DNA of 64,000 nt, taken from Halorubrum rutilum. GTDB taxonomy: Archaea > Halobacteriota > Halobacteria > Halobacteriales > Haloferacaceae. The notes beneath the pieces were generated by a model. It did not search any database and was not told the DNA's origin. It saw only the letters and a program-made list of their open reading frames with translations. Below are positions 26,736 to 36,038 of the stretch, piece by piece. The translations under genes and the position numbers were made by a program. The stretch's first letter is position 1; every line of letters starts with the position of its first letter. The stretch spans positions 434,001-498,000 of the forward strand of contig NZ_JANHDN010000003.1 of NCBI RefSeq assembly GCF_024494565.1, in the 5' to 3' direction.

Positions 26736-26766
26736 TACATTCAATGTAATACTAAATAAGTATTAC
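26736..26766 (-). promoter_or_regulatory. vapBC promoter with two overlapping palindromes
   Basis: Two inverted repeats lie just upstream of vapB: TACATTCAATGTA (26736-26748) and GTAATACT-N5-AGTATTAC (26746-26766). A TATA-like TTTAGTAT falls inside the second, about 27 bp from the start codon. Binding by VapB or VapBC would cover the promoter, the usual autoregulation. The stretch is very AT-rich against a GC-rich background. Confidence 0.65.
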
Positions 26767-26809
26767 TCCGACGACGACGGTGCGCGATCCGTTCGTCACC
26801 GGGGTGTCG

Positions 26810-27739
26810 TCACTCGACGAGCCGCGCGCCGGCGGCGTCGACCCGACACGCCTCGGGGTCGTAGCCCGCGTCGGAGAGCCCGGTGCCGAGCGCGAAGGCG
26901 GTGCGGCCGAGCATCGCCATCGCGGCCTCGCCGCCGGCCGCGTCGACCGCGTCGACCGCCTCGGCGACTTCCGGGACGAGGAGGTCGGCCTCGCGGGCGA
27001 ACTCGCGGGCCGCGTCCAGCAGCGTCGGGAGCCGCGGGTCCGCACGGAGCCGGTCGAGGGCGTCCTCGCCGGCCGCGGTAAGGGCGGCCGTGTCGCCGCC
27101 CAACACCGCCTCCGTCGACAGCTCGCCGAAGGTGACGTACTCCACGCGGGCGGCCGCGGGGATCCCGTCGAGCTCCCCGATTCCCGGCGCGCCGGGCTCC
27201 ACCCGGATCGGGACGCCGCCGCGCGCCTGCGCGACCACGTCGCCGAGACCGGTGCCGCGACCGACCTCCGCCTCGTGGGCGATCCGGACCAGCTCGTTCT
27301 CGGAGCGGCAGCGGTCGAGCGCGTCGTTGGCCGCGAGGGCCGCGCCGAGCGCCGCGGCCCCGGAGACGCCGAAGCCGGCGCCGATCGGGAGGTCGGACTC
27401 GACCGCGACGTCGACCGGGACTCCGTCGGTCTCGCCCGGGGCGTCTGCACTGCCGGCAGCGTCCCCACCGCCGGCGGCGTCGGCACCGCCCGCGGCTCCG
27501 AGCGCCGCGAGCGCGTCCTCGACCGCCCCGATCGTCCCTGGTCCGCCGTCGATCTCGCGGGCGCCGACCGACCCGTCGCCCCGGCTCGTTCCCGTCGCCG
27601 ACACCCGAACGGTCACCCCGTCGGTGAGGGTCAGGCCGGCTCCCCGCGACCCGGTGGCCGCGGGGCGCTCGGCCGAGTGCGCGCTGAAGAAGGCGGTGAC
27701 GTGCCCGGGGACGAACGCGGTCGCCCGCTCCCTGCTCAT
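26810..27739 (-). CDS. Pantoate kinase (GHMP family)
   Basis: This 309-residue protein starts MSRERATAFVPGHVTAFFS. It contains the GHMP ATP-binding motif [20 protein letters not shown], the EVGRGTGLGDVVAQ motif and GGVPIRVEPG. These match archaeal pantoate kinase (PoK), which with phosphopantothenate synthetase replaces bacterial PanC/CoaX steps in coenzyme A synthesis. An Ala/Gly-rich stretch at about residues 80-105 (ADAAGGGDAAGSADA) is a low-complexity insert. The partner synthetase gene is not in the window. Confidence 0.87.
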   Translation of the reverse strand: MSRERATAFVPGHVTAFFSAHSAERPAATGSRGAGLTLTDGVTVRVSATGTSRGDGSVGAREIDGGPGTIGAVEDALAALGAAGGADAAGGGDAAGSADAPGETDGVPVDVAVESDLPIGAGFGVSGAAALGAALAANDALDRCRSENELVRIAHEAEVGRGTGLGDVVAQARGGVPIRVEPGAPGIGELDGIPAAARVEYVTFGELSTEAVLGGDTAALTAAGEDALDRLRADPRLPTLLDAAREFAREADLLVPEVAEAVDAVDAAGGEAAMAMLGRTAFALGTGLSDAGYDPEACRVDAAGARLVE

Positions 27740-27862
27740 GGCGGCCCGGAGGACCGGGCGTCGATTAACGGTTGTTATCCGCGGCGGGGAGTCGCCGGCG
27801 TCCCCGACCGGAGACCGCCGACACCGTAGCCCGTAAGTACCCCCCACTCGAATCCGGGCCGT

Positions 27863-28366
27863 ATGCGAGACCAGTTGCGCCCCGTCCTCGCCGCCGTCCT
27901 GGCGTTGGCGTTCCCGGGACTCGGCCACCTCGTCCTGCGTCGCTGGGGGCGGGCGCTGCTGTGGCACGTCACGGTCGTCGGCGGCGGCGTCGCCCTCCTC
28001 ACCCTCTACGACGTCGACCCGAGCGGGTCGGCCGCGTCGCCGTTCGAGGCCGCCGCCGCGCTGCCGACCGAGGTCGCGCTCCCGGTCGCCCTCCTCACCG
28101 TGCTGTCGTCGATCGACGCCTTCGTCGTCGGTCGGGCCGACGTCGCCGAGCGGAACCGCGTCGACGCGACCGCCGAGGCGGTCCGGCGCCGCGCCGCGAG
28201 CGCGGACGACGAGGGCGGCGCCGTCGCCTCGCCGATCGGCGAGCTCACCGGCGACGACGGCGAGGCCGCCCGGGTGGAGTGCCCGAGCTGCGGGAAGGAG
28301 ACCGACGCCGAACTCGACTTCTGTCACTGGTGTACGGAGCCGCTCCCGTGGGCCGACGCCGAGTGA
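27863..28366 (+). CDS. Membrane protein with C-terminal zinc ribbon
   Basis: The 167-residue product has two or three N-terminal hydrophobic segments (FPGLGHLVLRRWGRALLWH between them), a central acidic linker, and a C-terminal double CxxC ribbon CPSCGKETDAELDFCHWC. This layout (membrane domain followed by cytoplasmic zinc ribbon) is common among small haloarchaeal proteins annotated DUF7575-like. Function is unknown. It is divergent from the pantoate kinase gene. Confidence 0.75.
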   Translation: MRDQLRPVLAAVLALAFPGLGHLVLRRWGRALLWHVTVVGGGVALLTLYDVDPSGSAASPFEAAAALPTEVALPVALLTVLSSIDAFVVGRADVAERNRVDATAEAVRRRAASADDEGGAVASPIGELTGDDGEAARVECPSCGKETDAELDFCHWCTEPLPWADAE

Positions 28367-28493
28367 GAGGGGGAGCGCGGGAGGCCGACCGCCGGGGGCC
28401 CGGCGTTAGTTTCTCATCGGTGATAACTGCGGAGGAACTATCATATGTCCCGGCGGTGAGGGTGGGGGTACGGACGCGAACGACGGACGGAAC

Positions 28494-28991
28494 ATGAGTC
28501 TGAATCCACGGCAATACGACGTACGGGAGCTGCGCCGGATCGCGGGGGCACCGCGGGACGGCGCCGACGAAGCGCCTCGGGAGCGGTCGCTTCGTCAGCC
28601 GAACCGGAACCGAGCGGAGCAGGCCGCCCGCTCGGCCGCGTTCACCGAGCTGCTCCAGCGTCAGCGAGGGCTGCGGCTGTCCGGCGGCGGGTCGACCCCC
28701 GCCGACGCCGAGGACCGCCCGTACCTGCGGGCGGTCCCGGCCGCACCGGACGCGGAACGCGAGGTCGGCGAGTGGCTCGGCTACCTCGTCGACGTCGGCG
28801 GCCACCTGCGGAGCCGCGACGCGCTGTCGTACTACGCCGAACTCGGGTGGATCGACCCCGACGCGGTCGGCGCGCTGACGCGCCGGCTGGAGGGGTTCGA
28901 CGCCCCGCGGCGGGACCGCCCCTTCACGCCCGCGGACCATCGGATCAGCCTCGTCTCCATCGTCCGGATCGCTTCGTGTGCGAGTGATTAA
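28494..28991 (+). CDS. FlaD/FlaE-like archaellum accessory domain protein
   Basis: This 165-residue protein has a basic, probably disordered N-terminal half and a C-terminal FlaD/E-type domain with RPYLRAVPAAPDAEREV, GEWLGYLVDVGG, ALSYYAELGWIDPD and a final HRISLVSIVRIAS. In archaellum operons, FlaD/E proteins link the motor to the chemotaxis machinery. Here no archaellin, FlaI or FlaJ gene is present; instead the gene is followed after 2 bp by an actin homologue. This suggests a non-motility use of the domain (inference). Confidence 0.78.
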   Translation: MSLNPRQYDVRELRRIAGAPRDGADEAPRERSLRQPNRNRAEQAARSAAFTELLQRQRGLRLSGGGSTPADAEDRPYLRAVPAAPDAEREVGEWLGYLVDVGGHLRSRDALSYYAELGWIDPDAVGALTRRLEGFDAPRRDRPFTPADHRISLVSIVRIASCASD

Positions 28992-28993
28992 CA

Positions 28994-30049
28994 ATGAGCG
29001 ACGACGACGAATCCACGGAGATCAACGGTACAGACGGCCCGGACGCGGTCGGCGTGAAACTCGGGAGCACCCGGACGGTGCTCGACCTCCCCGACGGGCG
29101 GGGCGGCCGCGAGCGACGCTCGACGCTGACGTGTCTGGCGACGTACGAGGACGCCATCACGGGCGAGGAGAAGGTGCTGTTCGGCGAGGAGGCCGCGATC
29201 GAGTACCCCGACACGGTGCGGTTTATGCTCCGGTCGGGGCTGCCGGAGGACGACGAGAGCGTCGCCGACGCCGAGCGCTTCTTCGAGGCGCTCGTGGACG
29301 CCCACGACGTCCCCGAGGACAGCGCGGTCGTCTACGCGGTCCCCACCATCGACAACGAGGCGGGCGTGGAGAACCTCCGGTCGGTGATCGAGGGCTCCTC
29401 GATCGGACAGGCGGAGACGCGGAGCTATCCCGAGTCGCTGTGCGGGGCGATCCCCGCCTACGGCGACGACCTGACCGCCATCGACGAGGTGTTCGTCTCG
29501 ATCAACATGGGGTCGACGACGCTGGAGGCGTGCGCCTACCGGCGCGGCGAGCAGCTCTCGCCGTTCTCGACCGGCTCGGTGACGGGCAACGAGGTCGACC
29601 GCCGGATCGTCGCCGCCGTCGAGGAGGAGAGCCAGGGCCGGGTCCACATCGACCGCACGACCGCCCGGGAGTACAAGGAGGAGCACGCCGACGTGTACGA
29701 CTTCGAGCCGTTCACGGACGTGATCCAGCAGCCCGGCGGCGGGAGCCACGAGTTCACCGTCGACCGCGGCGTGCGCGAGCCCGTGGACCGGTACATCGAC
29801 GAGGCGGTCGACGTCGTCGCCAACGAGTTCCTCCCGGAGCTCGCGAACGACCACATGAAACCCTACCAGCTCGCGCTGGGCCGCCCGGTCGCCGCCACCG
29901 GCGGCATGGCCTGTATCCCCGGGCTCACCGAGGAGTTCGAGAAGCGGCTCTCGGCCGAGCTCGACCGCGACGTCGAGGTCGTCTCTCCGGACGACCCCGC
30001 GACCGCCGCCGCAGAGGGCGCCGGCAGGATTGCGGAACGGCTGATCTGA
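28994..30049 (+). CDS. Actin/Hsp70-superfamily ATPase, salactin-like
   Basis: The 351-residue protein shows the actin-fold signature segments: DAVGVKLGSTRTVLDL (phosphate-1), FVSINMGSTTLEACAYRRG (phosphate-2), SVTGNEVDRRIV (connect) and AATGGMACIPGL (adenosine). In phosphate-1 the usual Asp is Lys. The family resembles haloarchaeal salactin, a dynamically unstable filament-forming actin homologue of Halobacterium; orthology is my inference. Its start ATG follows the FlaD/E-like stop by 2 bp, implying one transcript and coupled translation. Confidence 0.78.
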   Translation: MSDDDESTEINGTDGPDAVGVKLGSTRTVLDLPDGRGGRERRSTLTCLATYEDAITGEEKVLFGEEAAIEYPDTVRFMLRSGLPEDDESVADAERFFEALVDAHDVPEDSAVVYAVPTIDNEAGVENLRSVIEGSSIGQAETRSYPESLCGAIPAYGDDLTAIDEVFVSINMGSTTLEACAYRRGEQLSPFSTGSVTGNEVDRRIVAAVEEESQGRVHIDRTTAREYKEEHADVYDFEPFTDVIQQPGGGSHEFTVDRGVREPVDRYIDEAVDVVANEFLPELANDHMKPYQLALGRPVAATGGMACIPGLTEEFEKRLSAELDRDVEVVSPDDPATAAAEGAGRIAERLI

Positions 30050-30077
30050 GCGGCGAGCGTCTGTTTTTAATACGGAT

Positions 30078-30551
30078 TCACACGTCGAACAGCCGGTCGG
30101 CGTCGTCCGCCTGTCGGCGATAGATCCCCCGCCCCTTCAGCCGCGGTACCTCGTGTCGGTGGAGCGTCTCCGCCTCGCGGTCGTACACGATGGGGAAGAC
30201 GTTGGTCCGGCGGCGGGCGACCGTGTACGAGCGCGCCGCGTCGACGAGCGCCGGGTCGGGCTCGCGGACGGCGAAGACGACGTAGCCGAGCGGGGTCGTC
30301 GAGCCGTGGCGGTCGTCGACGCGGTCGACGAGCACGTCGCGGAACGAGTCGGCGGTCGCGACGAGGTCCTCCGGGCCGAGGTCCGGCTCGTCGTCGACGA
30401 GCGTCGCGAGGACGGCGACCGCCCCGATCGAGTCGTCGTCCTCGCGACGCTCCCAGACCGGGTCGAACCCGTTCGTGCGCTTATCGACCGGCTCGAAGCC
30501 GTGTTTCCGGCGGTTCCCGGCGACGGCGTCGCGGTACTGCGTGCGGTCCAT
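30078..30551 (-). CDS. Conserved hypothetical protein
   Basis: This 157-residue soluble, acidic protein starts MDRTQYRDAVAGNRRKHGF and has a compact alpha/beta pattern (DDSIGAVAVLATLVDDEPD, LGYVVFAVREPDPALVDAA, NVFPIVYDREAETL) ending in basic residues GRGIYRRQADDADRLFDV. I do not recognise the family. It converges with the actin-like gene. Codon use and composition match neighbours, so it is likely a resident gene. Confidence 0.6.
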   Translation of the reverse strand: MDRTQYRDAVAGNRRKHGFEPVDKRTNGFDPVWERREDDDSIGAVAVLATLVDDEPDLGPEDLVATADSFRDVLVDRVDDRHGSTTPLGYVVFAVREPDPALVDAARSYTVARRRTNVFPIVYDREAETLHRHEVPRLKGRGIYRRQADDADRLFDV

Positions 30552-30637
30552 ACGCTACCGCAGGACCCGGATGATAAAAAATGACACACATGCCGGCGAC
30601 CGGCGCGGCTCTCGAACCGCCTCCCTCGGCCGGCCGG

Positions 30638-30979
30638 TCAGCGTAGTCGGTCGAGCTCGTTCGCCGCCGCAAGCTCCGCGACCATGTGCCGGTGTTGCAC
30701 GGCCCACCACCGCTTCGCGACCGCGTACGCGACGGCGACGGCGGCGACGGCGAGGAGCCCGGCGACCGGACCCGCCGTGACGGCCACGAGGTACGACTGG
30801 GCGGCGAGCGTGCAGACGACGACCGCGGCGACGAGCGTGGCTATGGGGCGACGGCGCGGGTCCCGCGCGAGGTCGGTGAGACGGCGCGGACCGCGTTCGA
30901 ACGCCGGCGGTGACCCGTCGGCGACCGCGTCGCCCTCGACCTCCCGCGCCGAGCGCGTCGATCGGGTGGATCCGAACAT
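30638..30979 (-). CDS. Small two-segment membrane protein
   Basis: The 113-residue product has a 45-residue soluble N-terminus, then two transmembrane segments (about 46-66 and 71-88) and a short basic tail KRWWAVQHRHMVAEL. No domain is recognised. It lies just upstream, on the same strand, of the hypothetical gene at 30078-30551, but an 86-bp gap separates them. Confidence 0.6.
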   Translation of the reverse strand: MFGSTRSTRSAREVEGDAVADGSPPAFERGPRRLTDLARDPRRRPIATLVAAVVVCTLAAQSYLVAVTAGPVAGLLAVAAVAVAYAVAKRWWAVQHRHMVAELAAANELDRLR

Positions 30980-31137
30980 ACGGGTCCGCGAGAACGCGCC
31001 GCAGGTATATTTCTTGTGGGTAGATCACACGCGCCGAGAACACACGGCACGCCGGTCGAACTCGGTAGTCGAAGCGGAGCCGATCAGGACACGGAAACCG
31101 CGCTCGCGACGCCGTTCTCACGGTCGGCCGCGCGAAA

Positions 31138-31288
31138 TAGTCCCGGGCGGATTCGAACCGCCGTCAATGGCTGACTTCGGGCGTCCGACGGGCGTCTCCG
31201 AGGAGACGGCCCGAGATCGTGCCTCGGTCGCAGACGCGGACGAACTCCCTCCAAAGGCCATTATGATTGGCCACTACACCACGGGACT
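31138..31288 (-). tRNA. tRNA-Gln (anticodon TTG) with a 78-nt intron
   Basis: Read on the minus strand, exon 1 (31288-31251) starts AGTCCCGTGGTGTAGTGG and reaches the anticodon loop CTTTGG. Exon 2 (31172-31138) resumes AGCCAT and includes the T-arm GGTTCGAATCC and the closing CGGGACT with discriminator A. The acceptor arm AGTCCCG/CGGGACT and anticodon arm ATGGC/GCCAT pair perfectly once bases 31173-31250 are removed. The intron lies at the usual archaeal 37/38 position. The mature tRNA is 73 nt before CCA addition. Confidence 0.9.
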
Positions 31289-31351
31289 CCGACCGGTAAT
31301 TGCCCGCCCGCACTCAAGTAGGTTACGAGAAATTCGAGGCGAAAGCCTCGC

Positions 31352-31384
<33 letters not shown>

Positions 31385-31459
31385 ATTCAACCGCCAACGA
31401 TAGCATAGACGGGGTTCCAACACAATATTTAATGCGTCTAACTATAATAGTATACACAG

Positions 31460-31836
31460 ATGGTAAAGAGTACTCGTCATGCGAAATACGAACTCTACTA
31501 CCATACAGTGTTCGTGCCAAAATATCGGCGTTCGCATCCGACGGGGAAGACGAAGGAACGTCTCGAAACCATCTTTGCGGAAATCTGTGAGAATAAAGAC
31601 CTCGAACTGGCCGAGTCCGAGGTCATGCCCGACCACGTACACCTGTTCATCGGCAGTCCACCCAAAAACGCCCCGTCGCTCATCGTCAACTGGGTGAAGG
31701 GCATCTCCGCCCGCAAGTACAACCAGCGGTACGACGACCGCGTGAAGTGGACTCGTTCCTACTATGTCGGTACGGCGGGAAGCGCCTCGAAGGGCGCTGT
31801 CGAACAATACATCGCTGAACAGGAGGGTGGCAAGGA

Positions 31837-31840
<4 letters not shown>
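31460..31840 (+). CDS. tnpA: IS200/IS605-family Y1 transposase TnpA
   Basis: The 126-residue enzyme carries the HUH pair at His59-Val-His61 within [10 protein letters not shown] and the nucleophile Tyr117 in EQYIAEQ. It cuts and rejoins single-stranded DNA at hairpin-flanked ends (peel-and-paste transposition). Length and motifs are complete, so it looks functional. A TATA-like CTATAATAGTATAC lies about 20 bp upstream. Its TGA overlaps the tnpB ATG (ATGA). Confidence 0.93.
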
Positions 31841-33125
<1,285 letters not shown>

Positions 33126-33245
33126 AGGAATCCTCGCGCTTTATGGCGGGGAGGATGTCAATTTCCCTGACCGATCGTCGGAGCCACGCGCGCCGATCAC
33201 GGAGTCCCCAGCCACGGGGACCGTCCCGAGTCCGCCTCAGTTCGG

Positions 33246-33803
33246 CTAGAACGGAACGACGCTTCCTGTTTGAAGCCCGGCGAGGAGCACGCTCGCGTTG
33301 TGGACCGACACGATCGCGAAGCACACCGAGGGCAACCCGTAGCCGACGAGCCGAACGACGGGGGCCAGGTGACCGTCCCGTCGCCGGACGGAGACGAGCA
33401 CCGAACCGATCTCGACGACGAGGGTGACGCCCGCGATGATCGCGGCCGACGCCACCGCGAGTCCGATAACGACTCCCACCTCGCGAAAGAGGGACGCGAC
33501 GATCGGGTTCGCCTCGTAGACGCCCGGAAGGTGTAACAGCCCGATCCCGGTCGTCAGCGCGTCCGACAGCTTCGTGACCGTCAATAATGCCAACCCGGAC
33601 ACGGAGAGGGTACTCCGACCGTATCCGGCGGACGGCGCGGGCGACGCGGACGGCCCGGAAGACGGCGTCGGCGTCGATCGGCGGCGCCGCTCGGACGGTC
33701 GCCTCGCCGCCGACGGCCCGGATTCGTCGAGGACGAACCGGTCCCGGTATCGGCAGTCGACCGGCTCCGCGTCGCCGTCCGAGTCGGCCCGCTGCGTCGA
33801 CAT
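33246..33803 (-). CDS. DUF5658-like membrane protein
   Basis: The 185-residue protein has a Ser/Arg/Pro-rich N-terminal 60 residues and then four hydrophobic segments. TKLSDALTTGIGL and GVYEANPIVASLF between the first two resemble the conserved D-x-x-x-T and E-x-N-P motifs of DUF5658. A related protein lies at 34235-34825, with the same TxD and EGNP motifs. Function is unknown. It lies just outside the right end of the IS element. Confidence 0.65.
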   Translation of the reverse strand: MSTQRADSDGDAEPVDCRYRDRFVLDESGPSAARRPSERRRRSTPTPSSGPSASPAPSAGYGRSTLSVSGLALLTVTKLSDALTTGIGLLHLPGVYEANPIVASLFREVGVVIGLAVASAAIIAGVTLVVEIGSVLVSVRRRDGHLAPVVRLVGYGLPSVCFAIVSVHNASVLLAGLQTGSVVPF

Positions 33804-33910
33804 CCCTTGTCGTGACGCATAGTTTCAATCGACATAAACATGTGTGCCAGTGTCTGACTGTCAAGCGCTCGGAGCCGACAGCGACCGAGGGCCTCGAAGC
33901 ACCGAGAGCC

Positions 33911-34228
33911 TTACTCGCGAGGCGGGAACTCGGAGTCCGTCGGCGGGACGGGATCCGTCGACCGGGACCGGGTGCGGAGGGTCGGATCGGAGAACGGATT
34001 CCAGGAGCTGCCCGCCGCCACGCCGGTGAACGTCTCCTCGCAGGAGGGACAGACGGGCTCGGTGAGCATCGACAGGTCGACGCGCGCGTCGCAGCTCTCG
34101 CACCGCCCGCCGTCGACGTTCGACCGTTGAGCCTCGCGGCGGAGATCTGAGAGGTCGGCGCGCGTCCGCTCGGCCTGCGCGACGGTCTCGACCGTCTCTT
34201 CGACCTCGTCGAGTCGCTCGTCGACCAC
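33911..34228 (-). CDS. Small coiled-coil zinc-ribbon protein
   Basis: Starting at GTG 34228, the 105-residue product has an N-terminal helix of heptad type (ERLDEVEETVETVAQAERTR), then a C4 zinc ribbon CESCDARVDLSM...CPSCEETF, then a disordered tail. Its start lies 6 bp from the divergent start of the DUF5658-like gene, which leaves no normal promoter space. One or both starts may therefore be wrong or the region rearranged. Confidence 0.5.
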   Translation of the reverse strand: MVDERLDEVEETVETVAQAERTRADLSDLRREAQRSNVDGGRCESCDARVDLSMLTEPVCPSCEETFTGVAAGSSWNPFSDPTLRTRSRSTDPVPPTDSEFPPRE

Positions 34229-34234
34229 GGCGCG

Positions 34235-34825
34235 GTGGAGGGGGCCGTCGAGACGTACCTCTCGCTCGTGGCCCGCCGCCGACGGATCGAGGCCCGGCGG
34301 GACGAGGCGGACCTGGCCGACGACGAGCGCTACCGGGAACTGACGGGCGAGATCGCCGCCCGGCGCCGACAGATCGACACGCTGCTCGCGGAGATCGACG
34401 ACCCGGTCACGGGGGCCGGGGGCGACGCAGTCGACGCGGACGCCGCGCCCGGCGTCGACGACGCCTCGGTGGCGAGTGTCCCAGCTGGACCGCCGCTGTA
34501 CCAGAGTCGCTCGACGCAGTTCTACGCGCTCTGGCTCGCCGCCGCCCTCGCGTACGGGGTCGGCGACGTGGTCTCGACGCTGTACGCGACGATCGCGGTC
34601 CCCGGACTGATCGAAGGGAACCCAGTTGTCAACGCGCTGCTCTCGACCGCGGGGCTCCCGGGATTCCTCTTATTAAAACTGATCGTGCTGCTCGTGTTGG
34701 TCTCGGTGAGCGTTCAGGGGGCTCGACAACGGGAGCCGTTCTCGTACTACTGGCCGCCGGTCGTCGCGACCGGGATCGGCCTGCTGCTCACGGGGTGGAA
34801 CGTCCGGCTCATCGCGGGCGCGTGA
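34235..34825 (+). CDS. DUF5658-like membrane protein with N-terminal coiled coil
   Basis: This 196-residue product starts at GTG 34235. Residues 1-55 are a charged coiled coil (RRRRIEARRDEADLADDERY), then an acidic linker, then four hydrophobic segments with GVGDVVSTLYAT and GLIEGNPVVNAL, the D-x-x-x-T and E-x-N-P pattern shared with the gene at 33246-33803. The frame is open for about 84 more bases upstream but without ATG, GTG or TTG. Function is unknown. Confidence 0.6.
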   Translation: MEGAVETYLSLVARRRRIEARRDEADLADDERYRELTGEIAARRRQIDTLLAEIDDPVTGAGGDAVDADAAPGVDDASVASVPAGPPLYQSRSTQFYALWLAAALAYGVGDVVSTLYATIAVPGLIEGNPVVNALLSTAGLPGFLLLKLIVLLVLVSVSVQGARQREPFSYYWPPVVATGIGLLLTGWNVRLIAGA

Positions 34826-34853
34826 ACGACGAGGAGACCTTCCGGGTCCCGAC

Positions 34854-36038
34854 TCACCGCCATTTGCGGATCGTCCGCCGGACCCGCTGGGACAGCGACA
34901 GCTCCCGACCGCGGTCGCGGAACCGGAACGGTTCGAGCCCGACGGCGAGCACGTACACCGCCGTGACGACGACGACTATCACGGCGTTTATCGCCGCGAC
35001 GGCGGCGAACGGGTGGATCGCGTGCAGCGAGAGGATTACCGGCGCCGGGAGGAACTGCACGTACTGCCACTCTGAGACGGACCTGACGTACGCGCCGGTC
35101 TCCTCGGGGGCGTGAAGCGTGACGGTGGTCGACGCCGTCTCGCCGCGGGGCGCAGTGAGCGAGCTCTGAGCGACGTCGACGCCCGTGCTGGCCGCGTCGA
35201 CGGTCGCGATCCGGGGGATGAACCCGTCGTTGCTGAAGTTGTACGTGTACTCCACAGAGCCGCCGCGCTCGATGACGGTCGGGTTCGAACTCGGCGACTG
35301 CGAGCTCACGATCGTGATGTCGTTCGTCCCTGAGGGGATCACCATACTCGCCGTCGCCGGCACGGTGATGAGAAGCAGGATGGCGAGCAGGACGAGGACC
35401 GCGCTCGTCTTGCCGCCGCGGTCCCTGGAGCGGTCGTCTCGGCCCGAGCGGCGGTTCGACCCGCCGACGGCCTCAGCGACGAGGCTGTAGCCTAAGAGCA
35501 ACAGCCCGACGAGGACCATCGACGAGCCGACGTTACCCTCGGCGAGCCCTCCGAGTCCCGGAATCGCAGCGAGGAACGTCGCCGCAAAGCCAAACGCGTC
35601 CTGCATCGCGATGGCGGCGAGGCCGATGTTGGGGATGACGACCGTGTCACCGCCGAGCTGGAGCGCGACGGCCTTGATCTGCGACTCCTGAACCGGCGGT
35701 TCGGGACCGTCCTGATCGGTGAAGGGGTTGGCGTCGCCGCGCGTGATATACCCTTGATCGGTCTCCGCGACGACCCGATGGGTGGTCAGTCCGCCGCCCT
35801 GAAGCCCCTGAGCGTCGAACGTCACCACGTCGCCTTCCTCGACGTCGCCGGCGATCGCCGGCGGGACAGCGATGAACCCGTCACCCGGGGCCATGTTGGC
35901 CGGCTCGGCGTTCATGCTCCCGGTGAGGACGAACCCGAGAACGATCGGCTGGCCGAGCTGCTGGCCGATCAGCATGGCAACTACGAGGACGACGAGAAGC
36001 GCCGTGATGCCGGATCCGGCCAGCGATCGCAGATCCAT
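34854..36038 (-). CDS. Signal peptidase I (archaeal type) with a C-terminal extracellular domain
   Basis: The 394-residue protein starts MDLRSLAGSG. A first membrane segment precedes the catalytic Ser41 in TGSMNAEPANM, the archaeal His87 in TTHRVV (in place of bacterial Lys) and Asp102 in TRGDANPF. After two more membrane segments there is a beta-sandwich-like domain of about 110 residues (RGGSVEYTYNFSNDGFIP), then a final membrane segment and a basic tail. The usual haloarchaeal Sec11 lacks this extra domain. Such S26 paralogues often process dedicated secreted proteins, but none is adjacent here. Confidence 0.82.
   Translation of the reverse strand: MDLRSLAGSGITALLVVLVVAMLIGQQLGQPIVLGFVLTGSMNAEPANMAPGDGFIAVPPAIAGDVEEGDVVTFDAQGLQGGGLTTHRVVAETDQGYITRGDANPFTDQDGPEPPVQESQIKAVALQLGGDTVVIPNIGLAAIAMQDAFGFAATFLAAIPGLGGLAEGNVGSSMVLVGLLLLGYSLVAEAVGGSNRRSGRDDRSRDRGGKTSAVLVLLAILLLITVPATASMVIPSGTNDITIVSSQSPSSNPTVIERGGSVEYTYNFSNDGFIPRIATVDAASTGVDVAQSSLTAPRGETASTTVTLHAPEETGAYVRSVSEWQYVQFLPAPVILSLHAIHPFAAVAAINAVIVVVVTAVYVLAVGLEPFRFRDRGRELSLSQRVRRTIRKWR

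Noticed and set aside
28494..30049. Archaellum operon
   Set aside because: Only a FlaD/E-like domain is present; no archaellin, FlaI, FlaJ or FlaH gene is in the window.
30555..31121. Arg-rich minus-strand frame overlapping the small membrane protein gene
   Set aside because: It is out of frame with the two-segment membrane protein and has shadow composition.
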